Part shown: positions 17,307 to 25,379 of the stretch, one piece after another
Numbering within the stretch: position 1 is the first letter of the stretch
How the letters are laid out: every line of letters starts with the position of its first letter
Assembly: GCA_017546205.1 (NCBI GenBank)
Contig: JAFYXJ010000019.1
Coordinates: 1 to 64,000, forward strand
Length of the DNA: 64,000 bases
Source of the DNA: Clostridia bacterium
Lineage (GTDB): Bacteria > Bacillota > Clostridia > Monoglobales > Monoglobaceae
Direction: 5' to 3'
The notes under the pieces: model-generated
What the model was told of the DNA's origin: nothing
The model's input: only the letters and a program-made list of their open reading frames with translations
Databases searched by the model: none
Translations under genes and position numbers: made by a program

Positions 17307-18968
17307 TTATTTTAACAGATTCAACGCAGTTTCCCGAATTTGGGAAATATTGCAGGAAAGAATTTTTTGTTTTAAGGGAAGAATCTGGTTGGGAGAAACA
17401 GAGAGCTCATCTACCTCCATGGCAAGAAATAATTCAGTTAGTTCCAAGTCGCCGGCAAGTTCTCCGCAGATGCCGGCCCAGATGCCTGCTTGGTGTGCCG
17501 CTTTGATCACGGTGTCAATGAGTCGAAGTATTGCAGTATGATGTGGATTTAAGAAAGCGGTGGCATCGGGATTCTGTCGGTCAACGGCAAGAGTATATTG
17601 GGTCAGGTCATTGGTCCCGATGGAGAAAAAGTCTACTTCTGGCGCCAATTTATCGCAAATAATAGCGGCGGCAGGAGTCTCAATCATAATACCGAATTCG
17701 CAGTCCTCCCGAAAGGTGAGATGCTCCTGTCTTAATTCTTCACGGACTTCTTTCATCAAATCTTTGACCTGCAGCACTTCATCCAATGAGGTGATCATGG
17801 GTACCATAATAGCAAGTTTCCCAAACATGGATGCACGATATAGAGCTCGAAGCTGTGTCTTGAATACGGCAGGACGGGTCAGACACAGACGGACAGCACG
17901 GACCCCCATGGCAGGGTTGTCTTCTTGTGGCATGGCGAAATAATCCGCTTGTTTATCGGCACCGATATCCAGTGTACGAATGACAACCCGTTTTCCCATT
18001 GCCTTTTGTAAAACGCTTTTGTAAATAGAAAACTGTTCTTCCTCGGATGGATAGGTTTTTCTTCCCAGATACAAGAATTCACTGCGGAACAGTCCTACAC
18101 CCATGCCGTCGTTGGCATATACCAACGCCATGTCCGAAAGGGAACCAATGTTGGCATAGAGCAATACCGATTGACCATCCTTGGTAATGGGTTTTACCCC
18201 TTTTAATTTGGAGAGAAGTTCGGTTTGGCGGTCTGTTTGTTCTTTTTTCTTTTGCATGGTCAAAACTGTTTGCATATCCGGATCCACATAGATTTTCCCG
18301 CTGAATCCATCTACAATGATATCGGCACCATCGTAGGTTGATTCCATAATGCCAACGGCACCGATAACGGCGGGACTGTTCATGGTGCGCGCCAAAATGG
18401 CAGTATGTGAGGAGGAAGAACCTTTTTCTGTGACAAAGGCGAGAATGCCGGATTTGTCCATTTCCACCGTTTCAGAGGGAGCAAGGTCTTCAGCCCCGAT
18501 AATTACCGGCGCATGTGAGGAAAGACGGAGCCGTCCTTCGTCGGTTAGAATGGAAAGAATTCGCTGTGAAATATCCTTGACATCCGCACCTCTTGCTTGC
18601 ATATAAGAGTTGTCCATGGATGCAAACATTTCGGAAAAGGTGTCCGCTGTAATGGAAACTGCACTCTCTGCGTTCAGGCGTTGTTCCTGTATGATGGTCT
18701 TTACCGAATCCAGATAATCCGGATCTTCCAGCATCATCCGGTGAATTTCAAAAATCATGGCATTTTCTTCGCCAACCTCCCCAATGGCTTTCTGGTACAG
18801 GTCATCCAATTGTTGCTCGGCGGACTTTCTGGCTTCTTCAAATCGTTTCCACTCTTTTTGGGTATCCTGAATGTAGGTGCGTGGAATTTTGCTTCCTGCC
18901 TTTTTTAAATGGAGCAGTTTCCCGAAAGCAACTCCACCGCATACCCCTTGGCCTTGAATGGTAATCAT
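17307..18968 (-). CDS. ptsI: PTS enzyme I (phosphoenolpyruvate-protein phosphotransferase)
   Basis: 553 aa. Takes phosphate from PEP and passes it to HPr, the first step of all PTS sugar uptake; cytoplasmic. The predicted phospho-acceptor is His188 in GSSSSHTAILAR (this stretch usually reads GGRTSHTAI). The C-terminal PEP-binding barrel shows FLYLGRKTYPSEEEQF, the metal-site region FGIMIETPAA, FFSIGTNDLTQYTLAVDR and the catalytic GICGELAGD. An AGGAGGCATACC site precedes the ATG. It lies 10 bp after ptsH in the standard ptsHI order. There are no sugar-specific PTS genes in this operon; the EIIBC at 43889 is a possible client. Confidence 0.95.
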   Translation of the reverse strand: MITIQGQGVCGGVAFGKLLHLKKAGSKIPRTYIQDTQKEWKRFEEARKSAEQQLDDLYQKAIGEVGEENAMIFEIHRMMLEDPDYLDSVKTIIQEQRLNAESAVSITADTFSEMFASMDNSYMQARGADVKDISQRILSILTDEGRLRLSSHAPVIIGAEDLAPSETVEMDKSGILAFVTEKGSSSSHTAILARTMNSPAVIGAVGIMESTYDGADIIVDGFSGKIYVDPDMQTVLTMQKKKEQTDRQTELLSKLKGVKPITKDGQSVLLYANIGSLSDMALVYANDGMGVGLFRSEFLYLGRKTYPSEEEQFSIYKSVLQKAMGKRVVIRTLDIGADKQADYFAMPQEDNPAMGVRAVRLCLTRPAVFKTQLRALYRASMFGKLAIMVPMITSLDEVLQVKDLMKEVREELRQEHLTFREDCEFGIMIETPAAAIICDKLAPEVDFFSIGTNDLTQYTLAVDRQNPDATAFLNPHHTAILRLIDTVIKAAHQAGIWAGICGELAGDLELTELFLAMEVDELSVSPNQILPLKQKILSCNISQIRETALNLLK

Positions 18969-18978
18969 GGTATGCCTC

Positions 18979-19236
18979 CTAAAAGTTTTCCTTAAAAAAT
19001 AATTCTAGTGTGTGGATGGCTGCGTCCTCATCTTTACCCTCCGCAGTCACAGTGACAGTTGCTCCGCTAAGGACACTCAATCCCATTACCGAAAAAATCC
19101 GTTTTGCATCACCACTTTTCCCATTACACTGCAAAGAAATATCTGATTCAAATTGGGACGCCTCTTTTACCAGCAAACCTGCTGGTCGTGCATGAATACC
19201 TTGTGGGTCAGTAATTGTAAATGTAAATTGTTGCAT
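18979..19236 (-). CDS. ptsH: Phosphocarrier protein HPr, Arg at position 46
   Basis: 85 aa. Carries phosphate from enzyme I to EIIA domains on His15, which is present in GIHARPAG. The usual regulatory Ser46 is Arg here: after His15, counting from the Met at 19236, Lys45-Arg46-Ile47-Phe48-Ser49 replaces the common Lys-Ser-Ile-Met-Gly. The codon reads CGG. Sequence outside this site (GATVTVTAEGKDEDAAIHTL) is a normal HPr. The start is the ATG before QQFTF, preceded by GGGAGGAAAAG; an upstream in-frame ATG lies beyond that site. It is the first gene of ptsHI. Loss of Ser46 means this HPr cannot take part in HprK-driven repression in the classical way. Confidence 0.94.
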   Translation of the reverse strand: MQQFTFTITDPQGIHARPAGLLVKEASQFESDISLQCNGKSGDAKRIFSVMGLSVLSGATVTVTAEGKDEDAAIHTLELFFKENF

Positions 19237-19287
19237 GGCTTTTCCTCCCGATTTCAAATATAGGGTTATCCTTGACCATCTCAAGAT

Positions 19288-19316
19288 ATTTTATGCAAGG
19301 GATAACTTCGATACAA
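19288..19316 (-). promoter_or_regulatory. Candidate promoter of ptsHI
   Basis: Minus strand: -35 TTGTAT (plus 19311-19316), spacer 17 bp, -10 TAAAAT (19288-19293). One arm of the inverted repeat described for this intergenic region lies in the spacer and the other just downstream of the start. Confidence 0.45.
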
Positions 19317-19452
19317 AAAGGATACACTAATTTTGGATTGAGAAAAGAAAGAAAGATGTCGACAAAAAGCACATAAATACAATTTTTTTCTTTTAATAAT
19401 TTGGGCACATGTACAAAAAATGGGTTTTTTATGAAAAATGCCTACATTTTTC

Positions 19453-19481
19453 TTGAAAAAATGTTAAAAATCATGTAAACT
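19453..19481 (+). promoter_or_regulatory. Promoter of pfkA
   Basis: -35 TTGAAA (19453-19458), 17-bp spacer, -10 TAAACT (19476-19481). The leader to the pfkA start is about 80 nt. Confidence 0.6.
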
Positions 19482-19567
19482 TTAATTTGATTCTTCTATC
19501 TACAGAGGAATTATGAGTATGATAGTGCGACTTGGTCGCAAGTGTTTCCTTACAGGAGGTAATGATG

Positions 19568-20671
19568 ATGAGTGAAATTAAGAGAATTGGTGTTATGACA
19601 GCCGGTGGTGACTGCCCCGGATTGAACGCTGTTATCCGTGCGGTCACCAAAACTGCAATCCAGAAATACGGTCTGGAGGTTGTTGGTATTAAGCATGGTT
19701 ACCGTGGACTTTTCCTTGGTGGAGATGAGTTTGTTAACTTAACTTTGGAGAATGTTTCCGGTATCATTTCTAAGGGTGGTACAATTTTGTACAGCTCCAA
19801 TAAGGATAATCTTTTTGATTATACCTATACCGATGAAAACGGTGTAGAACATAAAAATGTGGATATGTCTGATGTGGGCGTTGAAAACCTGAAAAAAGCA
19901 GGCATCGACGCTATGGTGATTATCGGCGGTGACGGCACTTTGACTTCCGGCCGTGACTTTGCAAGAAAGGGTGTCAAGGTAATTGGTGTTCCCAAGACCA
20001 TTGACAATGACCTTGCAGCAACGGATACTACATTCGGCTTTGATACAGCAGTTGCAACAGCGACTGAGTCTATCGACCGTCTGCGTACAACTGCGGAATC
20101 TCACAGCCGTGTTATCGTAGTTGAAGTTATGGGAAGATATGCTGGATTTATCGGTATTGCATCCGCTATTGCCGGCGGTTGTGATGCTTGTCTGATTCCG
20201 GAAGTTCCTTATGATATCAATAAGGTTGCAGAAGCAATCAAAGCAAACCGTGCAAGAGGTAAGAATTTTGGTTTGGTGGTTGTTGCAGAGGGTGCAAAAC
20301 CGCTGAATGGTGAAGTTGTCGTTTCCAAGGTTGTAGAAGATAGTCCTGATCCCATCAGATTGGGCGGTATTGGCAGTGTTGTTGCAGATCAGCTGGAAAA
20401 ACTGGTAGGTCTGGAATGCCGTGCAACCATCCTTGGCCATGTACAGAGAGGCGGTGTTACCACTGCAAACGACAGAATCCTGTCTACTCGTTACGGAACG
20501 TATGCTGTTGACCTTTTGATGGAGGGCAAGTTTGGCAATATGGTTGCGCTGAAAGGTGCAGAACTGGGTTATGAGTCTTTGGAAAACGTCATTGGCGCCA
20601 ACAAGTCTGTAGAAGAAGACGGTTATTGGTTGAAGACTGCTCGTAACGTGGGCATCTGCATGGGTGATTAA
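19568..20671 (+). CDS. pfkA: 6-phosphofructokinase
   Basis: 367 aa. Phosphorylates fructose 6-phosphate in glycolysis. N-terminal GVMTAGGDCPGLNAVIR is the nucleotide-binding start. GGDGTL near residue 100 has the glycine typical of ATP-dependent enzymes. PKTIDNDL has Lys where E. coli PfkA has Gly; this lysine is also found in PPi-dependent and in the long ATP-PFK clade. The protein is about 45 residues longer than E. coli PfkA, as in that clade. ATP is the more likely donor. Three tandem ATGs occur at 19562-19570; the third is 8 nt from AGGAGG and is chosen. Monocistronic, with its own promoter. Confidence 0.93.
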   Translation: MSEIKRIGVMTAGGDCPGLNAVIRAVTKTAIQKYGLEVVGIKHGYRGLFLGGDEFVNLTLENVSGIISKGGTILYSSNKDNLFDYTYTDENGVEHKNVDMSDVGVENLKKAGIDAMVIIGGDGTLTSGRDFARKGVKVIGVPKTIDNDLAATDTTFGFDTAVATATESIDRLRTTAESHSRVIVVEVMGRYAGFIGIASAIAGGCDACLIPEVPYDINKVAEAIKANRARGKNFGLVVVAEGAKPLNGEVVVSKVVEDSPDPIRLGGIGSVVADQLEKLVGLECRATILGHVQRGGVTTANDRILSTRYGTYAVDLLMEGKFGNMVALKGAELGYESLENVIGANKSVEEDGYWLKTARNVGICMGD

Positions 20672-20695
20672 TTTTCAGAAACTTCAAAAAAGTAC

Positions 20696-20724
20696 TTGCT
20701 TTTTTGAAAAAGTTATGCTATAAT
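20696..20724 (+). promoter_or_regulatory. Promoter of rpmE
   Basis: -35 TTGCTT (20696-20701), 17-bp spacer, consensus -10 TATAAT (20719-20724). It lies 25 bp after the pfkA stop. Confidence 0.8.
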
Positions 20725-20797
20725 AATTCACGCTTGTTTCTACAAGCCATGAATTTTCGTAAATAATTGATTTCATAGATTGAAAGAGGTGAAAACA

Positions 20798-21001
20798 ATG
20801 AGAGAGGGCATCCATCCCGATTACAAGCAGACCACCATTAAGTGCGCATGCGGCAATGTTATCGAAACTGGTTCTACCAAAGAAGACATCCGTATTGAAA
20901 TTTGTTCTGCATGTCACCCTTTCTACACCGGTAAGCAGAAGTTGGTTGATACCGGCGGTAGAGTGGATAAGTTCAGAAAACGTTACGGTCTGGAAAAATA
21001 A
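20798..21001 (+). CDS. rpmE: 50S ribosomal protein L31, zinc-binding form
   Basis: 67 aa. Large-subunit ribosomal protein. The cysteines in KCACGN and [11 protein letters not shown] form the zinc site, so this is the C+ type used when zinc is plentiful. The full family sequence is present, from [10 protein letters not shown] to [12 protein letters not shown]. The start is the ATG after AAAGAGGTG; an upstream in-frame TTG overlaps that site. The gene is transcribed alone between a consensus promoter and a perfect terminator. Confidence 0.96.
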   Translation: MREGIHPDYKQTTIKCACGNVIETGSTKEDIRIEICSACHPFYTGKQKLVDTGGRVDKFRKRYGLEK

Positions 21002-21008
21002 GAAAAAG

Positions 21009-21040
21009 AACGCCGATTCTACGGAATCGGCGTTTTTCTC
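21009..21040 (+). terminator. Terminator of rpmE
   Basis: 11-bp perfect stem AACGCCGATTC / GAATCGGCGTT with loop TACG, followed by TTTCTC. It starts 7 bases after the rpmE stop. Confidence 0.88.
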
Positions 21041-21052
21041 TTTTCTTTGACA

Positions 21053-21080
21053 GTATAAAATTGCCGGCACAGTCAATACT
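21053..21080 (+). promoter_or_regulatory. Possible forespore-type (SigF/SigG) promoter before sigG
   Basis: GTATA (21053-21057) and CAATACT (21074-21080), 16 bp apart, resemble the forespore pattern GNATA ... CATNNTA. No good sigma-A -10 is seen in the 80-bp gap between the rpmE terminator and sigG. The match is partial. A short inverted repeat TGAGA-N6-TCTCA (21080-21095) lies just downstream. Confidence 0.3.
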
Positions 21081-21120
21081 GAGATCATGTTCTCAATTTC
21101 TACGACGGGAGAGAGGTTAC

Positions 21121-21891
21121 ATGATCAATAAGGTGGAGATTTGCGGGGTAAATACATCCAGACTTCCGGTGTTGACCGAGGCGGAAAAGCAGGAACTATT
21201 CCAAAGGATTCGGCAGGGGGATATGGAGGCAAGGCAGGAATTTATTTACGGAAACCTACGTTTGGTATTAAGTATTCTGCAACGGTTCCATAATCGGGGA
21301 GAAAGTGCAGATGATTTATTCCAGATAGGCTGTATCGGTCTCATTAAGGCACTGGATAATTTTGACCCGTCTCACGAGGTGAAGTTTTCTACCTATGCTG
21401 TTCCCATGATTATTGGAGAGATTCGTCGCTATTTACGGGATAATAATGCCATTCGTGTCAGTCGCTCCATTCGGGATATGGCATATAAGGCGCTAGCGGT
21501 GAAAGAAAAACTGACTGCCAGAGAGGGTCGGGAACCTACTGTGGAGGAGATTGCTAAGGAATTGTCTGTTCCCAAAGAGGAAGTGTCCCTTGCGTTGGAT
21601 GCCATTTTGGATCCGGTTTCTCTGCAGGAACCGGTGTATCATGACGGCGCAGATGCGGTTTTTGTCATGGATCAGGTAAAAGATGAAAAGAATAAGGATG
21701 AAAACTGGCTAGAGAAAATTTCCCTTATGGAAGCAATGAAACGATTGGGAGATAGAGAACAACACATCCTGAAACTCCGGTTTTTTGAGGGGAAAACCCA
21801 AATGGAGGTTGCGGGAGAAATTGGGATTTCTCAGGCACAAGTGTCCCGCCTGGAAAAAAATGCGCTAAAGCACATGAAGAAATATTTATAA
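21121..21891 (+). CDS. sigG: RNA polymerase sporulation sigma factor SigG
   Basis: 256 aa. Forespore-specific sigma factor directing late forespore genes. The N-terminus MINKVEICGVNTSRLPVL is the SigG hallmark that separates it from SigF. Region 2 (GNLRLVLSILQRF...DDLFQIGCIGLIKALDNFD...FSTYAVPMIIGEIRRYLRD), region 3 (VSRSIRDMAYKAL) and region 4 with its HTH (GKTQMEVAGEIGISQAQVSRLEKNAL) are intact. In many Firmicutes sigG follows spoIIGA-sigE; here it stands alone between rpmE and a MATE gene. The start at 21121 has GGGAGAGAGG upstream. It shows the organism has endospore machinery. Confidence 0.95.
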   Translation: MINKVEICGVNTSRLPVLTEAEKQELFQRIRQGDMEARQEFIYGNLRLVLSILQRFHNRGESADDLFQIGCIGLIKALDNFDPSHEVKFSTYAVPMIIGEIRRYLRDNNAIRVSRSIRDMAYKALAVKEKLTAREGREPTVEEIAKELSVPKEEVSLALDAILDPVSLQEPVYHDGADAVFVMDQVKDEKNKDENWLEKISLMEAMKRLGDREQHILKLRFFEGKTQMEVAGEIGISQAQVSRLEKNALKHMKKYL

Positions 21892-21896
21892 TAGAA

Positions 21897-21930
21897 AAAC
21901 GGCAAGGAAAAAGTCCTTGCCGTTTGTATT
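21897..21930. terminator. Bidirectional terminator between sigG and the MATE gene
   Basis: 12-bp perfect stem AAACGGCAAGGA / TCCTTGCCGTTT around AAAAG, 5 bases after the sigG stop and just before the stop of the convergent MATE gene. Confidence 0.85.
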
Positions 21931-23302
21931 ATTGCTCGTTGATTTGTCGATTTAATTTTTTCAGTTCCTTGATAATCAATGGAACGACTACGCAACCGGT
22001 AATAATATCGGCGAACAAATACGAGAAAAGAACGCCGTCCAATCCGATAAAACGGGGCAGAATCAGGAGCATAGGTACCAGAAGTAAAATTTGTCGGAGC
22101 AAAGAAAGAAAATTTGCCTTCATAGGTTGTCCGGTAGATTGGAAGTAGTGGGTGGTAACAATCTGCATACCCGCTACAAACAAAGCTCCGTTACAGATGC
22201 GCATACAACGCACTGCAAAGTCGGTGAACGTGGCATTTTCGCGTCCGAACAGTAAGAGCACATACTCTGGAATACACTCTGATAAAATCCAGCCCAGGGT
22301 GGTAAAGGAAACCGCGAAAGCCAGTGCGGTTAAGTAACTTTTCTTGACCCTAGCCGGTTGGTTGGCACCCCGATTGAATCCGAGAATAGGCTGGTTGCCG
22401 ACGCCAATGCCTACACAGATGGAAATGACAATCATGGAGATTTTCATGACAATCCCCATGGCGCTGAGTGCCACATCTCCGCCCACAGCACTCTGGTCTC
22501 CGTAAGTAACCAGAAGATTGTTCAATAAAATATTCAAAACAGTGGAAGCAAGGTGCAAAGCACAACTGGAAACCCCGAGAATTAAAATCTGTTTCAGAAT
22601 TCTGAAATCCGGTTTCAGGGAACAGAATTTTAACCGCATCTGACTGTTATGGGTAAAATACCAAATCAGCATAACCGCACTGACGACCTGAGAAATGGCG
22701 GTTGCAACAGCAGCACCTGCCACGCCCCAATGAAAAACAAAGATGAAGATGGGATCCAGTATGGTATTTAGAATTGCGCCTACCAACATGCTGGTCATAG
22801 AAAGCAATGGGTTACCATCGGTGCGGGCAAAGTTGGATAGACAAATACTCAAAAGATTGAAAGGTGCCGCCATCAGGATAATTCCTGTATATTGCTGCGC
22901 GTATAGGAGAGTGGTTTCTCCGGCACCGAACAAAGTAACCAATGGTGTCAGAAAACCAAGCCCTAAGGTTGATAAAAGAAGTCCGGACACCACACCTACA
23001 GTAAAGACGGTTCCCAAGGAGCGGTCTGCTGCACGATGGTTGCCCTCACCCAACTTGATTGCGGCGAAGGCACTTCCACCGGCACCTAGCAGGGTGGAGA
23101 CTGCCAGAATAATGGTTACAATGGGAAGAGCGATGGTGGTGGCGGCATTCCCTAAAAAGCCTACGCCGTGACCAATAAAAATCTGGTCAACAATGTTGTA
23201 GATGGCGTTGACCAGCATGGAGATTACCGCAGGCAGAGCGAACCGCATCAAAAGTTTGCCGATGGGTTCATGCCCCAGTGGATTCATTGTCTGTTCTTGC
23301 AT
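21929..23302 (-). CDS. MATE-family multidrug/cation efflux transporter
   Basis: 457 aa, about 12 membrane helices in two related halves. Na+- or H+-coupled export across the cytoplasmic membrane; substrates are typically cationic drugs or dyes but are not predictable here. Family features are PAVISMLVNAIYNIVDQIFIGHGVG at the N-terminus, GAGGSAFAAIKLGEG, and GNQPILGFNRGANQPARVKKS in the second half, closest to the MepA/DinF-type branch. The gene starts within the end of the pyridoxal kinase gene (35-bp overlap), so they are co-transcribed. AAGGAT lies 9 nt before the ATG. Confidence 0.9.
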   Translation of the reverse strand: MQEQTMNPLGHEPIGKLLMRFALPAVISMLVNAIYNIVDQIFIGHGVGFLGNAATTIALPIVTIILAVSTLLGAGGSAFAAIKLGEGNHRAADRSLGTVFTVGVVSGLLLSTLGLGFLTPLVTLFGAGETTLLYAQQYTGIILMAAPFNLLSICLSNFARTDGNPLLSMTSMLVGAILNTILDPIFIFVFHWGVAGAAVATAISQVVSAVMLIWYFTHNSQMRLKFCSLKPDFRILKQILILGVSSCALHLASTVLNILLNNLLVTYGDQSAVGGDVALSAMGIVMKISMIVISICVGIGVGNQPILGFNRGANQPARVKKSYLTALAFAVSFTTLGWILSECIPEYVLLLFGRENATFTDFAVRCMRICNGALFVAGMQIVTTHYFQSTGQPMKANFLSLLRQILLLVPMLLILPRFIGLDGVLFSYLFADIITGCVVVPLIIKELKKLNRQINEQ

Positions 23303-24140
23303 AGTATAATCCTTTCTGTAAACGTTCTATTAGCAAGGGAAGTGCTTCCTCAAAATTGACACCGTAATCGCGGGCATCAGGGTCAAGCATGGTTGCCCGG
23401 GCGGAAGCAAGGGTAAAGTCCACGGCCAGAGAAAGGGCGTCGGGAAAAGACATGCCCCTTATATATGCTCCGGTTACTGCTGATGCAAAAATGTCTCCAG
23501 TTCCATGGAAGACCACCGGCAATTTTTCATTGGAGTAGTAAGAAAAGTCTTCTTTTACTGCATCGTAAAAATAGTAGCCGATTTCATCGGGTTTCAGACT
23601 GATTCCGGTTAGCGCCACTCGTTTGGCACCCAGACTGGTCAGTTTCTTCAAAATTTGTTGAAGATAAGTTTCGTCATAATCTTCCCGGTACGGTTCGTTC
23701 AGTAAATACGCCGCTTCAGTCATATTAGGCAAAAGTAGGTCGGCGTGCCGGCAGAGCGTTGCCATTTTTTCTGCGAATTCCGGAGTGAATCCGGCATATA
23801 ATTTGCCATGATCGCCCATAACCGGGTCAATAATGACCGTCGGGTGATTGGGTAGACGGCTCAGTAGCCTGTCTACAAAATCAAGTTGAGAAAATGAACC
23901 CAGATATCCGGTGTAAATGGCATCAAAATTGAGATGTAAATCCCGGAAGGTATCGGCAATGGGGTCCAGTTCCTCAGTTAGATCGTGGAAGGTATAGGAG
24001 GGGAACGCTGTGTGAGTGGAAAGTACTGCGGTAGGCAGAACGGAACATTCTACACCGGCGGCGGAAATGATGGGAAGTGCAACCGTGAGGGAGCATCTGC
24101 CCACACATGATATGTCCTGAATCGTAAGAATCCGTCTCAT
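23268..24140 (-). CDS. pdxY: Pyridoxal/pyridoxamine kinase, PdxY type
   Basis: 290 aa. Ribokinase-fold enzyme that phosphorylates pyridoxal and pyridoxamine in the B6 salvage path. Seen are the N-terminal QDISCVGRCSLTVALPIISAAGVE, the VIIDPVMGDHGKLY block, LLPNMTEAAYLL, and the GTGDIFASAVTGAY anion-hole/catalytic motif with its catalytic Asp. The start at 24140 is preceded by AAGGAGGGTTATTTT; 11 further upstream codons are open but lie before that site. First gene of a two-gene unit with the MATE exporter, with which it has no evident metabolic link. Confidence 0.9.
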   Translation of the reverse strand: MRRILTIQDISCVGRCSLTVALPIISAAGVECSVLPTAVLSTHTAFPSYTFHDLTEELDPIADTFRDLHLNFDAIYTGYLGSFSQLDFVDRLLSRLPNHPTVIIDPVMGDHGKLYAGFTPEFAEKMATLCRHADLLLPNMTEAAYLLNEPYREDYDETYLQQILKKLTSLGAKRVALTGISLKPDEIGYYFYDAVKEDFSYYSNEKLPVVFHGTGDIFASAVTGAYIRGMSFPDALSLAVDFTLASARATMLDPDARDYGVNFEEALPLLIERLQKGLYYARTDNESTGA

Positions 24141-24263
24141 AAAATAACCCTCCTTTTTCTTTTCATAAGGCATAGTTTAGCACAGTATATGGGGTTTTTC
24201 AAGGAAAAGTTGCACAAAAATACCTATAAGAGAGAAAAAAGTCTGTTTTTTCTTAAATTTTAG

Positions 24264-24292
24264 TTGAAAAACTGCATAGAATTTGGTATGAT
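24264..24292 (+). promoter_or_regulatory. Promoter of the DUF2232-gdpP-rplI-dnaB cluster
   Basis: -35 TTGAAA (24264-24269), 17-bp spacer, -10 TATGAT (24287-24292). The ~90-nt leader contains two small hairpins (AAACC...GGTTT and AAGAGG...CCTCTT); neither matches a riboswitch I know. Confidence 0.6.
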
Positions 24293-24386
24293 ACTATAAT
24301 AGATAATTTTTGCTTTTTCCGGGAAAACCGATGGGTGGTTTTATCCCGAATAAGAGGGCGAATGTCCTCTTTGATAAGGAGAGTTT

Positions 24387-25379
24387 ATGAACAAAAATCG
24401 TAGAACGCAACTTGCCCACGGAGCAGTGTCTGCAACTTTGACGGTGGTGCTGATGATGGTGGCAAGGTTTGTGAGTGGATTTTCAGTGATTACTGTGTTG
24501 TTGACCGGTCTGCCGATTGCATTTTTAGGGACCCGGCATGGTACAAGAATTTCTGCTTTGACGGCAATTGTATCTGTTCTGGTTCTGGCGTTGGTTACGG
24601 GTGATATTCTTTCAACCCTTTTGCTTGGAGCGTTACACCTGCTTCCGGGGTTGGGAATCGGCTATGCCCTTTCCCACAGAAAGGGGTATTACGGTGCACT
24701 TCTTTATGGTAGCACAGGTGTGCTTGCAGGATTGCTTTTGCAAATTCTGGCATTGAATTTCTTAAATGGAGGAAATGGTTTTGCCCAACTGATCAGCGGA
24801 ACACTTCAGGAAACCGAGGCTATGATGCAGCAACTGATCTCCCGTATGGATGGAAATAACGCGCAGGAAATGATGGCAACGGCGGAAAATGTTCTCAAAG
24901 TGGCAGAACAACAGTTCATGCTGTATCTTCCTACTATGCTGATTGCTATATCGGCAGTTTTGGGATATGCTACTGTTGCAGTTGCCTTGTTTATGCTGAA
25001 ACGGCTGAAAATAAAAAGAGTGAGTTACTTGCGGTTTTCAGAACTGATTGCACCACGTTCCGTATGCTATCTTTCGGTACTTCTCAGCATTTTTGCTATG
25101 ATGCAGAGGGAGATTACGGTTTTTGCGGCAGGAATATTGAATTTGTCCATGTTGTTGGAACTGTTTCTGGCGGTATGCGGCCTTTCCTTGATTGATGCGA
25201 AACTGGAAAAAAAGATTTCTGCAGGGGTTGCCCGAGGCGGGGTTTATCTGGCAGTATTTTTGGTAGGATATTTGTTTTTAGGAATGCTTTTCAGAGTGTT
25301 GAGTTTGCTTGGTATGATAGACGGCTTGTTTGGCTTCCGGTATGGTAAGAAAGGTGAGAACCATGGCGAAGAAAAATAA
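24387..25379 (+). CDS. DUF2232 (YybS-like) integral membrane protein
   Basis: 330 aa with about eight membrane segments and a hydrophilic stretch at residues 135-180. The N-terminal third (AHGAVSATLTVVLMMVARF, ITVLLTGLPIAFLGTRHG) and the LPGLGIGYAL region match the DUF2232 family. In Firmicutes the family member YybS sits upstream of gdpP and rplI, as here. Its function is unknown; the membrane shape resembles ECF S-type proteins. The ATG follows GGAGAGTTT. The 3' end overlaps gdpP by 17 bp, so the two are coupled. Confidence 0.82.
   Translation: MNKNRRTQLAHGAVSATLTVVLMMVARFVSGFSVITVLLTGLPIAFLGTRHGTRISALTAIVSVLVLALVTGDILSTLLLGALHLLPGLGIGYALSHRKGYYGALLYGSTGVLAGLLLQILALNFLNGGNGFAQLISGTLQETEAMMQQLISRMDGNNAQEMMATAENVLKVAEQQFMLYLPTMLIAISAVLGYATVAVALFMLKRLKIKRVSYLRFSELIAPRSVCYLSVLLSIFAMMQREITVFAAGILNLSMLLELFLAVCGLSLIDAKLEKKISAGVARGGVYLAVFLVGYLFLGMLFRVLSLLGMIDGLFGFRYGKKGENHGEEK

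Larger units (their letters stand above)
19237..19567. other. Intergenic region between divergent ptsH and pfkA
   Basis: 331 bp, AT-rich. It holds the ptsH promoter candidate (19288-19316), an imperfect inverted repeat GTTATCCTTG / CAAGGGATAAC (19265-19274 and 19296-19306) that flanks the ptsH -10, the pfkA promoter (19453-19481), and a short stem-loop TGCGAC-TTG-GTCGCA (19526-19540) in the pfkA leader. No small gene, tRNA or known riboswitch was recognised. Confidence 0.6.

Noticed and set aside
20683-20708. Inverted repeat TTCAAAAAAG / CTTTTTTGAA after pfkA, as a terminator
   Set aside because: Pure A/T stem with no T tract after it; it also overlaps the rpmE -35. Probably chance in an A/T-rich spacer.
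24293-24386. Leader hairpins before DUF2232 as a c-di-AMP riboswitch
   Set aside because: The gdpP context made this attractive, but the two small hairpins show none of the conserved ydaO/c-di-AMP riboswitch sequence and the leader is too short.
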